From contig CAOKHZ010000005.1 of assembly GCA_948468385.1 (NCBI GenBank), forward strand, positions 62,001-126,000: a stretch of DNA of 64,000 nt, written 5' to 3'. The notes beneath the pieces were generated by a model. It searched no databases, was not told where the DNA came from, and saw only the letters and a list, made by a program, of their open reading frames with translations. This DNA comes from an uncultured Faecalicatena sp. (GTDB taxonomy: Bacteria; Bacillota; Clostridia; Lachnospirales; Lachnospiraceae). Below are positions 43,723-53,598 of this stretch, piece after piece. Within the stretch, counting starts at the first letter, position 1. Each line of letters opens with the position of its first letter. The position numbers and the translations under genes were made by a program.

Positions 43723-45357
43723 TCAATCGTCTTCTTCACGCTGTACGGTGTACGTCTGGCGTTTCCTTGCCATCTCGTCGCTTTCCAGATATTCGTCGTA
43801 AGTCGTAATCTTGTCAATCAGCCTGCCGCCCTGCACGATTTCCATGATACGGTTGGCCGTGGTCTGGACAATCTGATGGTCGCGGGAGGAAAACAGTATC
43901 ACGCCCGGGAACTTCATCATGCCGTTGTTGAGCGCGGTGATGGATTCCATGTCCAAATGGTTGGTCGGCTCGTCAAAAATCAGGATGTTCGCTCCGGAAA
44001 TCATCATCTTGGAGAGCAGGCAACGCACCTTTTCGCCGCCGGACAATACTTTCAGGCGTTTGACCCCGTCCTCGCCGCCAAAGAGCATCCGTCCAAGAAA
44101 GCCACGGACATATGTCGCGTCCTTGATTTCCGAATATTGAGTCAGCCATTCGGTGATGGTGTAGTCGCTGTCGAACTCCTCGCCGAAATCCTTCGGGAAA
44201 TAAGCCTGCGAAGTCGTGATGCCCCATTTGTAGGTTCCTGCGTCGGGTTCCATCTCCCCGGTCAGAATCTGGAAGAGCACGGTCTTGGCCAACTCGTTGC
44301 TGCCGACAAACGCTACCTTGTCATCATGCCCTAACGTGAACGTGATGTCGTCCAATACCTTTACCCCGTCAATCGTCTTGGAGAGCCCTTCCACGGCAAG
44401 CACCTCGTTTCCAATCTCCCGGTTGGGACGAAAGTCGATATAAGGATACTTGCGGCTGGACGGCTTGATTTCGTCCAGTTGGATTTTTTCCAAAGCTCTT
44501 TTTCTGGAAGTCGCCTGCTTGGATTTGGAAGCGTTGGCACTAAAGCGGGAAATGAATTCCTGCAGCTCTTTGATTTTCTCCTCCTTTTTCTTGTTCGCCT
44601 CTTTCATCTGGCGAATCAACAATTGGCTGGATTCGTACCAGAAATCATAGTTTCCGGCGTAAAGCTGAATCTTGCCATAGTCGATGTCCGCGATCTGGGT
44701 ACAGACCTTGTTCAGGAAATAGCGGTCGTGGGATACGACGATGACCGTGTTTTCAAAGTTAATCAAAAACTCTTCCAACCAGGAGATGGCATCCAAGTCC
44801 AGGTGGTTGGTCGGCTCGTCAAGCAAAAGAATGTCGGGATTGCCAAACAGCGCCTGGGCGAGCAGCACCTTGACCTTTTCCGGACCCGTCAGTTCCCTCA
44901 AATATTTATAATGTAGTTCCGTCTCGATGCCAAGGCCGTTTAAGAGGCTGGCCGCATCGGACTCTGCCTCCCAGCCGTTCATGGTGGCGAATTCCGCTTC
45001 CAGTTCGCTGGCGCGTATCCCGTCTTCGTCCGTGAAGTCTTCCTTGGCGTAGATGACTTCCTTTTCCTTCATGATTTCGTATAGGCGGGCGTTGCCCATG
45101 ATGACCGCGTCAAGCACCGGATACTCGTCATACTTGGATTGGTCTTGCTGTAAGAAAGAGAGACGCTCGCCCGGCGTGATGACGATTTCCCCGCTTGTCG
45201 GCTCGAGCTGACCGGACAAGATGCGTAAGAACGTCGATTTTCCCGCGCCGTTGGCACCGATGATGCCGTAGCAGTTGCCGCCGATAAATTTGATGTTTAC
45301 GTCTTCAAACAGCGCCTTTTTGCCGAGGCGCAGCGTGATGTTGTTTGCACTGATCAT
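43723..45357 (-). CDS. ABC-F family ATPase
   Basis: A 544-residue soluble protein with two ABC ATPase domains and no membrane part. The first P-loop is GANGAGKST with signature ELTGPEKVKVLLAQ. The second half carries GSNELAKT, a degenerate P-loop, and LSGGEKVRCLL. A linker of charged helices joins them. ABC-F proteins bind the ribosomal E site; this resembles the EttA/YbiT-like housekeeping members. The altered second P-loop and the first signature are typical of the YbiT-like group. The ATG at 45357 follows AGAGG. Confidence 0.9.
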   Translation of the reverse strand: MISANNITLRLGKKALFEDVNIKFIGGNCYGIIGANGAGKSTFLRILSGQLEPTSGEIVITPGERLSFLQQDQSKYDEYPVLDAVIMGNARLYEIMKEKEVIYAKEDFTDEDGIRASELEAEFATMNGWEAESDAASLLNGLGIETELHYKYLRELTGPEKVKVLLAQALFGNPDILLLDEPTNHLDLDAISWLEEFLINFENTVIVVSHDRYFLNKVCTQIADIDYGKIQLYAGNYDFWYESSQLLIRQMKEANKKKEEKIKELQEFISRFSANASKSKQATSRKRALEKIQLDEIKPSSRKYPYIDFRPNREIGNEVLAVEGLSKTIDGVKVLDDITFTLGHDDKVAFVGSNELAKTVLFQILTGEMEPDAGTYKWGITTSQAYFPKDFGEEFDSDYTITEWLTQYSEIKDATYVRGFLGRMLFGGEDGVKRLKVLSGGEKVRCLLSKMMISGANILIFDEPTNHLDMESITALNNGMMKFPGVILFSSRDHQIVQTTANRIMEIVQGGRLIDKITTYDEYLESDEMARKRQTYTVQREEDD

Positions 45358-45479
45358 GTTAAAAACCTCTGTTTCTGAATATTTTCGTATTTTTGAATAC
45401 AAGCATTTTGGAGCCGTCTTCAAGCCACTTACTCTATTATACATAAAATAAGCCGTTTTTCAAGGAAAATCGTACGCAA

Positions 45480-45512
45480 AAAAAGAATGCCCGGCAAATT
45501 CCCGAACATTCT
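45480..45512 (-). terminator. Terminator of the carbonic anhydrase gene
   Basis: On the minus strand AGAATG pairs with CATTCT, with a partly paired interior (TTCGGG and CCGGG), followed by TTTTTTT. It lies about 57 bases beyond the carbonic anhydrase stop. Confidence 0.6.
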
Positions 45513-45528
45513 GAAATCCGTCACCTTA

Positions 45529-45552
45529 GCGTCGGTGTACAGATGGCAACAC
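45529..45552. repeat. Dispersed palindromic element, copy C (partial)
   Basis: GCGTCGGTGTACAGATGGC resembles the left arm of copy B. The right arm is not recognisable. Confidence 0.4.
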
Positions 45553-45568
45553 GAGAGAGTACTTGTTT

Positions 45569-46126
45569 TTAATCCAAGAATTCTACCTCGCCGCTCTCAA
45601 TGTGGTAAATGGCTCCGCATACTTCCGTGCCGTTTTCGAGGTCAAGGCTTTCTTTTATAATGGACACGCTTCTTTTCACGTTCAGGCAGCAGGCTTTAAG
45701 CTCGTCTTTCTCGTCGCCGATGGCCTTGCGAATCTCGTCGGTTAAGTACTTGATGTGGCCGCCTGGCTCGTCGTGCAAAGCCGCACCCACCGCGCCGCAG
45801 TGGTCATGTCCGAGTACGACTACCAAGGGGCTTCCCAAGTGCTCGGTCGCATACTCGACGCTGCCCAACTGGTGACGGTCCATGACGTTTCCCGCCACGC
45901 GGATTACGAATAGTTCTCCGATGCCCGCGGTGAAGATGGCTTCCGGAATCACTCTGGAATCAGAGCAGGTTATGACGACCGCATAAGGGAATTGCCCCTC
46001 TTTGCAGGTCTGCTTTCTCAAATCCGGGGAGATGTCTCCCGAGTTCGTCGTTGCCTCAAGGTAACGTTGATTTCCTTCCTTTAATTTTTCCAGTGCCTGA
46101 GCGGCAGTTACAGATTGTTTGCTCAT
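45569..46126 (-). CDS. Beta-class carbonic anhydrase
   Basis: A 185-residue enzyme. The zinc ligands are in CSDSRVIPE and GHDHCGAV, with the catalytic Asp-Arg pair in the first motif. It interconverts CO2 and bicarbonate, supplying carboxylation reactions such as that of PEPCK. The ATG at 46126 follows GGAGG; an extension to 46207 is rejected for lack of a site. Single gene. Confidence 0.94.
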   Translation of the reverse strand: MSKQSVTAAQALEKLKEGNQRYLEATTNSGDISPDLRKQTCKEGQFPYAVVITCSDSRVIPEAIFTAGIGELFVIRVAGNVMDRHQLGSVEYATEHLGSPLVVVLGHDHCGAVGAALHDEPGGHIKYLTDEIRKAIGDEKDELKACCLNVKRSVSIIKESLDLENGTEVCGAIYHIESGEVEFLD

Positions 46127-46348
46127 TGTTTTTTTCCTCCGTTTCTGCAAGATGTTACGGGCTTTGCCCTTGGCGAATAGTATATCATACATTTGAGCCA
46201 TGTTCAATTGGCAAAAAATTTAAACTTGGGGTTTTCGAAATGGGAAAAACGGTTTATAATGGTAAAATGAGTTATTGCAAGTATGAGATGCGCTGACGGT
46301 TAAATTGGAGCGTGCAGGCGTGCTTGGCGGTAACTGGAAAAGTAATGA

Positions 46349-47224
46349 ATGGAAAGGACAGTGAGACAAATGCACAAGGCAACGATGGTGCTGGAGGGCG
46401 GAGCCACCAGGGGCGTTTTCACGGCAGGTGCATTAGATTATCTGATGGAGCGAGATACGTACGTTTCCCATGTGATTGGCGTTTCCATGGGTTCATGCAA
46501 CGCGGCGGATTACGTGTCAAGGCAGCCGGGGCGGACGCGGGACTGTTGCATACCGGAAAGCCGGGCCGCGGGGTACATTTATGGGCCTCGCAAACTGATA
46601 AAGGAAAGAAGCCTGATGAACATGGACATGATTTTTGACAAATATCCGAACGAATTGTATCCGTTTGACTATGAGACTTATTTCGGATCCGAGATGAAGT
46701 GTGACATCGTGGCGACGAACTGCCTGACGGGAAAGGCGGAGTTTTTGGACGAGCGCGCCAATCGAGGGAGGTTGATGAAGATTTGCCGGGCATCCTGCAG
46801 CATGCCGCTTTTGACCCCGATTGTCAACGTGGACGGCGTGCCGTACCTGGACGGGGGAATCGCCGATTCCGTGCCGATAAGGAGGGCAGAAGAAATTGGA
46901 AATGAAAAAATCGTGGTCATACTGACTCGCAACAAGGGATATCGTAAAAAGCCTTTGCCGCGCGGCATAGAGCGATTGTACCGTCACCAGTACAAGTCAT
47001 ACCCTAACTTTATCCGCACGGCGGTGACGAGGAGCCTTTATTATAACAGGACCATGAACCATATTGACAGGCTGGAGCAGGAAGGAAGGATTTTCGTGCT
47101 TCGCCCCTTGGTGAAACCGGTTTCCCGGATGGAGCAAAACCGTGACACGCTTCTGGCGTTTTATGATCATGGATACCATTTGATGGAGCGTGAGTACGAG
47201 CGTTTGATGAAATACTTGCAGTAA
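46349..47224 (+). CDS. Patatin-like phospholipase
   Basis: A 291-residue patatin-family hydrolase. The oxyanion motif LEGGATRGVFTAG, the nucleophile elbow GVSMGS and the catalytic aspartate in DGGIADSVP are all present. It is related to RssA/YjjU-like proteins and probably acts on lipid acyl esters in the cytoplasm. Two starts are possible: 46349 (after GGAAAAG) and 46370 (after GGAAAGGA). The residues before the patatin core are few either way. Confidence 0.9.
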   Translation: MERTVRQMHKATMVLEGGATRGVFTAGALDYLMERDTYVSHVIGVSMGSCNAADYVSRQPGRTRDCCIPESRAAGYIYGPRKLIKERSLMNMDMIFDKYPNELYPFDYETYFGSEMKCDIVATNCLTGKAEFLDERANRGRLMKICRASCSMPLLTPIVNVDGVPYLDGGIADSVPIRRAEEIGNEKIVVILTRNKGYRKKPLPRGIERLYRHQYKSYPNFIRTAVTRSLYYNRTMNHIDRLEQEGRIFVLRPLVKPVSRMEQNRDTLLAFYDHGYHLMEREYERLMKYLQ

Positions 47225-47258
47225 GCGTGTCCGTTTAGGATAAAAATATCAGTAGAAG

Positions 47259-47297
47259 AGGAAATCAATAGAAAAGGAAATCAATAGAAAAGGAATG
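47259..47297 (+). repeat. Short tandem repeat before ppk1
   Basis: Two exact 16-bp units (AGGAAATCAATAGAAA) followed by a partial third. The last AAGGAA serves as the ribosome site of ppk1, so the repeat multiplies a ribosome-binding-like sequence. Confidence 0.8.
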
Positions 47298-47303
47298 TGA
47301 ATA

Positions 47304-49445
47304 ATGGGAACGAATAAGGAAAATGTCACTTATACGCAAAATCGTGAGTTGTCGTGGCTTCGTTTTGACCAGCGCGTGTTGGAGGAGGCGCAGGACGAGA
47401 ACGTGCCATTGTTGGAGCGGTTGAAATTCGTGTCAATTTTCACCAGTAACCTGGACGAATTTTTCATGATTCGAGTGGGAAGCCTCTTTGATTTGGCGGC
47501 GGTGGATGACAAGAAGGTGGACAGTAAGTCGGGGATGACTCCGAGCGAGCAGCTTGGCGCCATTTACGAGGCGGTCGCGCCGCTTTACAAGGCCCGCGAC
47601 AAGGTATATGGCGACATCAAGAAACAGTTGGTGCCGTACGGAATCAGCAGCCTCGGCATGAAGGACTTGGAGCAGCAGGAGAAAAAATATGTCAAAAAGT
47701 ACTTCAAAGAACAAGTGTTGCCGGTATTGTCCCCGCAAATCGTGGATGCCAATCATCCGTTTCCTCATTTGTTGAACAAGGAAATTTACGCGGTGGCATG
47801 TTTGAAATACGAGAACCGTTCGATGTGGGGCATCGTTCCGGTGCCGACGTTTTTACCGGAGGTATTGTACTTGCCTGGGAGCGACATCCGTTATATTCGT
47901 ATGGAGAAAATTATCGTGGAATATCTGGAGTTGATTTTCGAGCAATACCAGGTGTCGGATAAGAACTATATTTGCGTGACGCGCAACGCCGACATTTCCC
48001 CGGACGATGAAGCACATGCGGACAACGCCGACTTCCGTTACGTGATGAAAAAAGCTTTGCACAAGAGAAGAAAGATGGCGGTGGTGCGCCTGGAGGTGGC
48101 CAGCCCGTTAAGCAAGGAGATGGAAAAGTATTTTTGCGAAAAGTTCAAGATTGAACAGAAGTGCATTTTCCGTACGAAAATGCCGATGAAGCTGGGATAC
48201 ATTTTCCAGGTGATTGACAAGGCTCCGGCCGCGATGAAGCGAAGCCTCGTTGACAAACAGTTTACCCCGCAGCCGTCTTCTTCCGTGGCGGAGGGCAGCG
48301 TGATGGCCCAGGTCAAGCGGCGCGACATTTTGCTTTCCTACCCATATGAGAGCATGGAGCCGTTTTTGCAGTTGATCAAGGAAGCCGCTTACGATCCGAG
48401 CGTGATGACGATTAAGATTACCATTTACCGGATGGCGAAAAAAACGAGGCTCGTGGAGTATCTGTGCGCCGCGGCGGAAAACGGGAAAGAAGTGACGGCG
48501 TTGATTGAATTACGCGCGCGCTTTGACGAACAGAACAATATCGAGTGGTCGGAGCGCATGGAGGAAGCGGGATGCCGGGTGATTTACGGGTTCGAGGATT
48601 ACAAGGTGCATTCCAAGGTCTGCCTGATTACGTATCGTAATCGCGGGGAAATCAAGTATGTCACGCAGGTGGGCACGGGAAATTATAACGAAAAGACGGC
48701 GAAAATGTACACCGATTATTGCCTGATTACGTCGAATCAGGCGATTGGCGAAGACGCGGCCGTATTTTTCAAAAACATGTCCATCGGCAACCTGGACGGT
48801 GTATACCAGCACTTGATCGTTTCTCCGACCAGCCTGAAGCAGAAGGTGCTGTCATTGATGGATGCGGAAATCCGCAAGGGCACCGGAGGACGGATTTTGA
48901 TGAAAATGAATTCCGTGACGGACATTGACTTTATTCACAAAGTGGCGGAAGCCTCCAAGGCGGGCGTGAAGATCGACCTGATCGTGCGGGGAATTTGCTG
49001 CATCCTGCCGGGCGTGCCGGGCGAGACGGAAAACCTCAAGGTGCGAAGCATCGTGGGGAGGTATTTGGAGCATCCGCGGGTGTTCGTCTTTGGCGAGGGA
49101 AATGACGCGAAAGTGTACATCGGTTCGGCCGACATGATGACACGCAATACCGAGAAGCGGGTGGAGGTCGCCTGCCCGATTTATGACGCGTCCGTCCGGG
49201 CGCGGTTGATACGCGACCTGCAAATCATGCTGGCGGACAACGTGAAGGCCAGGCAGATGCAAAGTGACGGCACGTATTGCAAGATAGCGGTGGAAGGGAA
49301 GGCGGTTTGTGCGCAGGAAGAGTTCATGAAGCGCGCCATGCGGGCGGAAAGGCCAAAGCCGGAGCCGGAAAAGAAGAAGCTGTTGACGTCGCTTCGCAAG
49401 TGGGTGTACAAAAAGGGTGAAGCGGTTCGTTCCAGGAGACGGTGA
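47304..49445 (+). CDS. ppk1: Polyphosphate kinase 1
   Basis: A 713-residue enzyme with the four PPK1 domains in order. Catalytic histidines are in YKVHSKVCLI, the one autophosphorylated, and in a later YLEHPRVFVFG. It polymerises ATP phosphate into polyphosphate. The ATG follows AAAGGAATGTG at the end of a short tandem repeat. The stop is close to the aldose epimerase start, so the two may be cotranscribed. No ppx lies next to it. Confidence 0.95.
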   Translation: MGTNKENVTYTQNRELSWLRFDQRVLEEAQDENVPLLERLKFVSIFTSNLDEFFMIRVGSLFDLAAVDDKKVDSKSGMTPSEQLGAIYEAVAPLYKARDKVYGDIKKQLVPYGISSLGMKDLEQQEKKYVKKYFKEQVLPVLSPQIVDANHPFPHLLNKEIYAVACLKYENRSMWGIVPVPTFLPEVLYLPGSDIRYIRMEKIIVEYLELIFEQYQVSDKNYICVTRNADISPDDEAHADNADFRYVMKKALHKRRKMAVVRLEVASPLSKEMEKYFCEKFKIEQKCIFRTKMPMKLGYIFQVIDKAPAAMKRSLVDKQFTPQPSSSVAEGSVMAQVKRRDILLSYPYESMEPFLQLIKEAAYDPSVMTIKITIYRMAKKTRLVEYLCAAAENGKEVTALIELRARFDEQNNIEWSERMEEAGCRVIYGFEDYKVHSKVCLITYRNRGEIKYVTQVGTGNYNEKTAKMYTDYCLITSNQAIGEDAAVFFKNMSIGNLDGVYQHLIVSPTSLKQKVLSLMDAEIRKGTGGRILMKMNSVTDIDFIHKVAEASKAGVKIDLIVRGICCILPGVPGETENLKVRSIVGRYLEHPRVFVFGEGNDAKVYIGSADMMTRNTEKRVEVACPIYDASVRARLIRDLQIMLADNVKARQMQSDGTYCKIAVEGKAVCAQEEFMKRAMRAERPKPEPEKKKLLTSLRKWVYKKGEAVRSRRR

Positions 49446-49462
49446 AAGAGAGGACAAAAATC

Positions 49463-50515
49463 ATGAAAAAATTAGAGGTGAGGGAGTTTGGCAGTACTTC
49501 CTGGTATGAGAGCACGAAATTGTATACATTGACTTGCGAGGATGGCGCGTCTATCTCGGTCACGGATTTTGGAGCCACGCTGGTGGCCTTGCGCGTTCCG
49601 GACAAGGATGGAAATATGCGCGACGTCGTGCTCGGTTATGACGACGCGGCAGGTTACGAGAAGGGCGGCGTGTTTTTTGGCGCGGTCGTGGGAAGGTGCG
49701 CGAACCGGATAGGCGGGGCGGCATTTGAAATAAACGGCGTGACGTATACGTTGGATAAGAATGACAACGGCAACAATTTGCACAGTGGGATGGATTTCAC
49801 CCATTTGCGTCGGTGGGAAGTGAAGGAAAAAGCGGACGACCACGTCACGTTTTCCTTGTTTAGCAAGGATGGCGACCAGGGGTATCCGGGAAACGTCGAG
49901 CTCATGGTGACATATGAATTGACCGAGGAGCACGAGGTTCGCTGTATTTATGACGCGGTGCCGGACGCGGACACGATTCTTAATCTGACGAACCACAGTT
50001 ATTTTAATTTGGAGGGGCATGACGGCGGCGACGTTCTCGCCCACGCAGCACAGATTGACGCGGACTATTTTACGCGGGCGGACGCGGAGTCGATTCCGAC
50101 GGGGGAACTTGTGCCGGTTTCGAAAACGCCGATGGATTTTCGTGATTGGCGCGTGATTGGCGAGGAGATTGACACGCCTTATGAGGCGCTTCGGTTCGGA
50201 CAAGGGTATGACCACAATTGGGCGCTAAACGGTGCCGGAACGTATCGCAAGGTGGCGGGGCTGCGCGCGCCGAAGAGCGGAATTGAGATGGAGGTGTACA
50301 CGGATTTACCGGGTATGCAGCTTTACAGTGGTAATTTTATCGTGAGCGAGCAGGGAAAGAAGGGAGCCGTTTATACCCGTCGGCATGGCATTTGTTATGA
50401 GACGCAGTATTTCCCGGACGCGGTTCATCATGAACGGTTTGAAAGCCCTATTTGCCGGGCTGGTGAGCGGTATCACACGCAGACCGCGTATCGGTTCGGC
50501 CGAAAGCAAGCTTAG
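49463..50515 (+). CDS. Aldose 1-epimerase (galactose mutarotase family)
   Basis: A 350-residue beta-sandwich enzyme. FFGAVVGRCANRI, the catalytic LTNHSYFNLEGH histidine and a glutamate in the C-terminal YETQYFPDA are present. It interconverts alpha and beta anomers of galactose or glucose. The ATG at 49463 follows GAGAGG. It lies 17 bp behind ppk1. No galactose operon is nearby. Confidence 0.94.
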   Translation: MKKLEVREFGSTSWYESTKLYTLTCEDGASISVTDFGATLVALRVPDKDGNMRDVVLGYDDAAGYEKGGVFFGAVVGRCANRIGGAAFEINGVTYTLDKNDNGNNLHSGMDFTHLRRWEVKEKADDHVTFSLFSKDGDQGYPGNVELMVTYELTEEHEVRCIYDAVPDADTILNLTNHSYFNLEGHDGGDVLAHAAQIDADYFTRADAESIPTGELVPVSKTPMDFRDWRVIGEEIDTPYEALRFGQGYDHNWALNGAGTYRKVAGLRAPKSGIEMEVYTDLPGMQLYSGNFIVSEQGKKGAVYTRRHGICYETQYFPDAVHHERFESPICRAGERYHTQTAYRFGRKQA

Positions 50516-50572
50516 CGAAAAGCTCTTCCTTAATTGGCCGTTTAACAAAACTAGATGGAGAAGTAAGATTAT

Positions 50573-52759
50573 ATGGGGAAATTTGTGTACATAGCGGAAA
50601 AGCCGAGCGTGGCGCAGGAGTTTGCCAAGGCTTTGAAGCTAAAAACAAGACGCGGGGACGGCTTTCTGGAGTCGGAGGAGGCCATCGTCACTTGGTGCGT
50701 GGGGCATCTGGTGACGATGAGCTATCCAGAAGAGTATGACCCGGCGTTGAAAAGGTGGAGCCTTGCGACTCTGCCTTTTATACCGCGCGAATTTAAGTAC
50801 GAGGTAATTCCGGCGGTGGAGAAGCAATTCAAAATTGTGAGCAATATACTAAACCGTGAGGACGTGGAACGCATATATGTCTGTACGGACTCGGGGCGCG
50901 AGGGAGAATACATTTACCGGCTGGTCGAGCAGCAGGCGGGCGTTCGGGGAAAGGAGCGCCGCCGCGTGTGGATTGACTCGCAGACCGAGGAGGAAATTTT
51001 GCGCGGAATCCGTGAGGCGAAGGACTTGTCCGAGTATGACAACTTGAGCGCGTCAGCTTATTTGCGGGCGAAGGAAGATTATCTGATGGGGATTAATTTT
51101 TCCCGTCTCCTGACGCTAAAATATGGCGACAGCATTTCCAATTACCTGCATACGAAATATGCCGTCATTTCCGTGGGCCGGGTGATGACCTGCGTGCTTG
51201 GCATGGTGGTGCGCAGGGAGCGGGAAATCCGCGAGTTCGTAAAAACCCCGTTCTACCGCGTGATTGCCACACTGGACGCGGGGGGGAACTTGTTCGAGGG
51301 CGAGTGGCGGGTGGCGCCTGGCTCCCGCTATTTGGATTCTCCGAAGTTATACAAGGAAAACGGCTTCAAGAAGAAGGAAACGGCGCAGGAATTAATTGAG
51401 GCTTTGTCACAGCCGCAGCCGGTGCAGGCGCAGATTTCCGTGATGGAAAAGAAGAAGGAAAAGAAGAACCCGCCGCTTTTGTACAATTTGGCAGAGTTGC
51501 AGAATGATTGTTCCAAACGGTTTAAAATCAGTCCCGACGAGACGCTTCGCATCGTGCAGGAATTGTATGAGAAAAAGTTGGTGACATACCCCCGTACTGA
51601 CGCGCGCGTGTTGTCCACGGCGGTGGCAAAGGAAATCAGCCGCAATTTAAACGGACTGTCCAAATACCCGATGGCCGCGCCGTATCTGCAGGACATTTTG
51701 CAGTTTGGCTCGCACAAGGGATTGGCCAGAACGAGATATGTCAATGACAAGCAGATTACCGACCATTATGCGATTATCCCGACGGGGCAGGGCTTGCCGG
51801 CGTTAAATTCCGTCTCCGTGACGGCGAAGAAGGTGTATGATTGCATCGTGAGGCGGTTTTTGAGTATCTTTTATCCTCCGGCGGTATACCAGAAGGTGTC
51901 GCTCACTTTGAAAATCAAGGAGGAAAGTTTTTTCGCGAACTTCAAGGTGCTGGCTGAGGAAGGGTATTTGAAGGTGGCCGGGGTGCCGCAGAAAAAAGTG
52001 GGCGCGGTTTCGGAAGCAGAAAGGGCGCAAGCGAAAGACGCAGGCGGCACGATGCAAACGGATGACATGATGCAAGTGGGTGGGGCGATGCAGGTGGACG
52101 GCAGTGGCGCGGCGCGGCCAGGCGGCGGAGCGGAACTGCTTGCGGATGGCGACGGGGACGGCGCGCAAAATACGGACGCGCAGTTTTTCGCGGCGATACA
52201 GAAGCTTAAGAAGGGAATGGTACTTCCGGTACGTTCCCTGGAAATCAAGGAGGGCGAGACATCGCCGCCGAAGCGTTATAATTCTGGTTCGATGATTCTG
52301 GCGATGGAAAATGCCGGGCAACTGATTGAGGACGAGGAGTTGCGTGCGCAAATCAAGGGCAGCGGTATTGGTACGAGTGCCACCCGGGCGGAGATTTTGA
52401 AAAAGTTGTGTAATATTAAGTATCTTGCCTTGAACAAGAAGACGCAGGCCATTACCCCGACGTTACAAGGTGAGATGGTGTTTGACGTGGTAAACGGCTC
52501 GATTCGTTCGCTCTTAAATCCCGAGCTTACCGCGAGCTGGGAGAAGGGACTGACTTACGTGGCCGAGGGAGACATCACGCCGGAGGAATATATGCAGAAG
52601 TTAAGCCATTTTATCGTGAGCCGCACGGAAGGGGTGCGGGGATTGAACAATCAGTACCAGCTCAGGACTTGCTACGATAGGGCGGCGCAGTTTTATAAAA
52701 AAGAAAAGAGCGGCAACAAGACGGCGAAAAGCGTAAAAAAGAATGGAAATGAAGAATAA
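50573..52759 (+). CDS. topB: Type IA DNA topoisomerase III
   Basis: A 728-residue type IA enzyme without C-terminal zinc fingers, as in TopB. The Toprim domain starts FVYIAEKPSVAQEF, and its DxD motif reads D106-S-G108-R-E, replacing the second aspartate by glycine. The active-site tyrosine is Y339 in VTYPRTDAR, and GIGTSATRAEIL follows. Residues about 481-541 are a low-complexity insert (Gly, Ala, Asp, Met and Gln rich, with MQTDDMMQVGGAMQVDG). The insert and the altered DxD are unlike standard TopB. Confidence 0.9.
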   Translation: MGKFVYIAEKPSVAQEFAKALKLKTRRGDGFLESEEAIVTWCVGHLVTMSYPEEYDPALKRWSLATLPFIPREFKYEVIPAVEKQFKIVSNILNREDVERIYVCTDSGREGEYIYRLVEQQAGVRGKERRRVWIDSQTEEEILRGIREAKDLSEYDNLSASAYLRAKEDYLMGINFSRLLTLKYGDSISNYLHTKYAVISVGRVMTCVLGMVVRREREIREFVKTPFYRVIATLDAGGNLFEGEWRVAPGSRYLDSPKLYKENGFKKKETAQELIEALSQPQPVQAQISVMEKKKEKKNPPLLYNLAELQNDCSKRFKISPDETLRIVQELYEKKLVTYPRTDARVLSTAVAKEISRNLNGLSKYPMAAPYLQDILQFGSHKGLARTRYVNDKQITDHYAIIPTGQGLPALNSVSVTAKKVYDCIVRRFLSIFYPPAVYQKVSLTLKIKEESFFANFKVLAEEGYLKVAGVPQKKVGAVSEAERAQAKDAGGTMQTDDMMQVGGAMQVDGSGAARPGGGAELLADGDGDGAQNTDAQFFAAIQKLKKGMVLPVRSLEIKEGETSPPKRYNSGSMILAMENAGQLIEDEELRAQIKGSGIGTSATRAEILKKLCNIKYLALNKKTQAITPTLQGEMVFDVVNGSIRSLLNPELTASWEKGLTYVAEGDITPEEYMQKLSHFIVSRTEGVRGLNNQYQLRTCYDRAAQFYKKEKSGNKTAKSVKKNGNEE

Positions 52760-52823
52760 AGCATAGTGAATAAAGTATAGTGAATAAAGTATAGGGAATA
52801 AAACATAGGGAATAAAGCATAGA
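52754..52823 (+). repeat. Five 14-bp tandem repeats over the topB stop
   Basis: Five units of GAATAAAGCATAGT with 1-3 changes each, beginning inside the last codons of topB and ending before the ribosome site of the next gene. Copy number may vary between strains. Confidence 0.9.
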
Positions 52824-52847
52824 AGAGATATGGAGGACATGGGTATT

Positions 52848-53525
52848 ATGGAAGGGATTAAAAAGGAATTGACGGTGCAGGAATTGTATGATTTGGACGA
52901 GACGATTGCGGGAAAACTGTTTGACGGCGCGACTTACCCGTGGGAGGTGCTTGCAAAAATCAGCGATTTTATACTGGAGCTGGGTGCGACCTTGAGTGAG
53001 GAAGAGTATGAGAAGCGCGGGGAAAACGTGTGGGTGGCCAAGTCGGCTACCGTCGCGCCCACCGCTTACATTAACGGCCCGGCCATCATCGGAAAAAATG
53101 CGGAGGTGCGTCACTGCGCGTTTATCCGGGGCAATGCCATTGTCGGTGAGGGTGCGGTCGTGGGAAATTCCACGGAGTTGAAAAACGTGGTGTTGTTTAA
53201 CAAGGTGCAGGTGCCGCATTATAATTACGTAGGGGATTCCATTTTGGGCTATAAGGCACACATGGGGGCAGGTTCGATTACGTCCAACGTGAAGTCGGAT
53301 AAAAAGCTGGTGCTGGTGAAGACCCCGGACGGAAATATTGAAACGGGACGCAAGAAATTCGGGGCGATGATTGGCGATAACGTGGAAGTCGGTTGTGGGA
53401 GCATCCTAAACCCGGGCTCCGTGATTGGCCGGGAGACAAACATTTATCCGCTTTCCTCCGTAAGAGGATATGTTCCGGCGGGCAGCATTTATAAAAAGCA
53501 AGGCGAAGTGGTAGAAAAGGTGTGA
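52848..53525 (+). CDS. Left-handed beta-helix acyl/nucleotidyltransferase-like protein
   Basis: A 225-residue protein with an N-terminal helical segment (LTVQELYDLDETIAGKLFDG) followed by hexapeptide repeats (ATVAPTAYINGPAIIGKN, then VGEGAVVGNSTELKN and GDNVEVGCGSILNPGSVIG). These form a left-handed beta-helix as in the C-terminal part of GlmU-type enzymes. No nucleotidyltransferase domain is present. The acceptor is unknown; sugar-nucleotide work is the likely context. The ATG at 52848 follows GGAGGAC; an earlier ATG at 52830 has no site of its own. Confidence 0.85.
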   Translation: MEGIKKELTVQELYDLDETIAGKLFDGATYPWEVLAKISDFILELGATLSEEEYEKRGENVWVAKSATVAPTAYINGPAIIGKNAEVRHCAFIRGNAIVGEGAVVGNSTELKNVVLFNKVQVPHYNYVGDSILGYKAHMGAGSITSNVKSDKKLVLVKTPDGNIETGRKKFGAMIGDNVEVGCGSILNPGSVIGRETNIYPLSSVRGYVPAGSIYKKQGEVVEKV

Positions 53526-53598
53526 GATTGTTTTTCGGATTGGTAGAAAAAGAGAGCGGGTTGTCACGGTACAAAATCATGATTCTGTAAAAAATATG

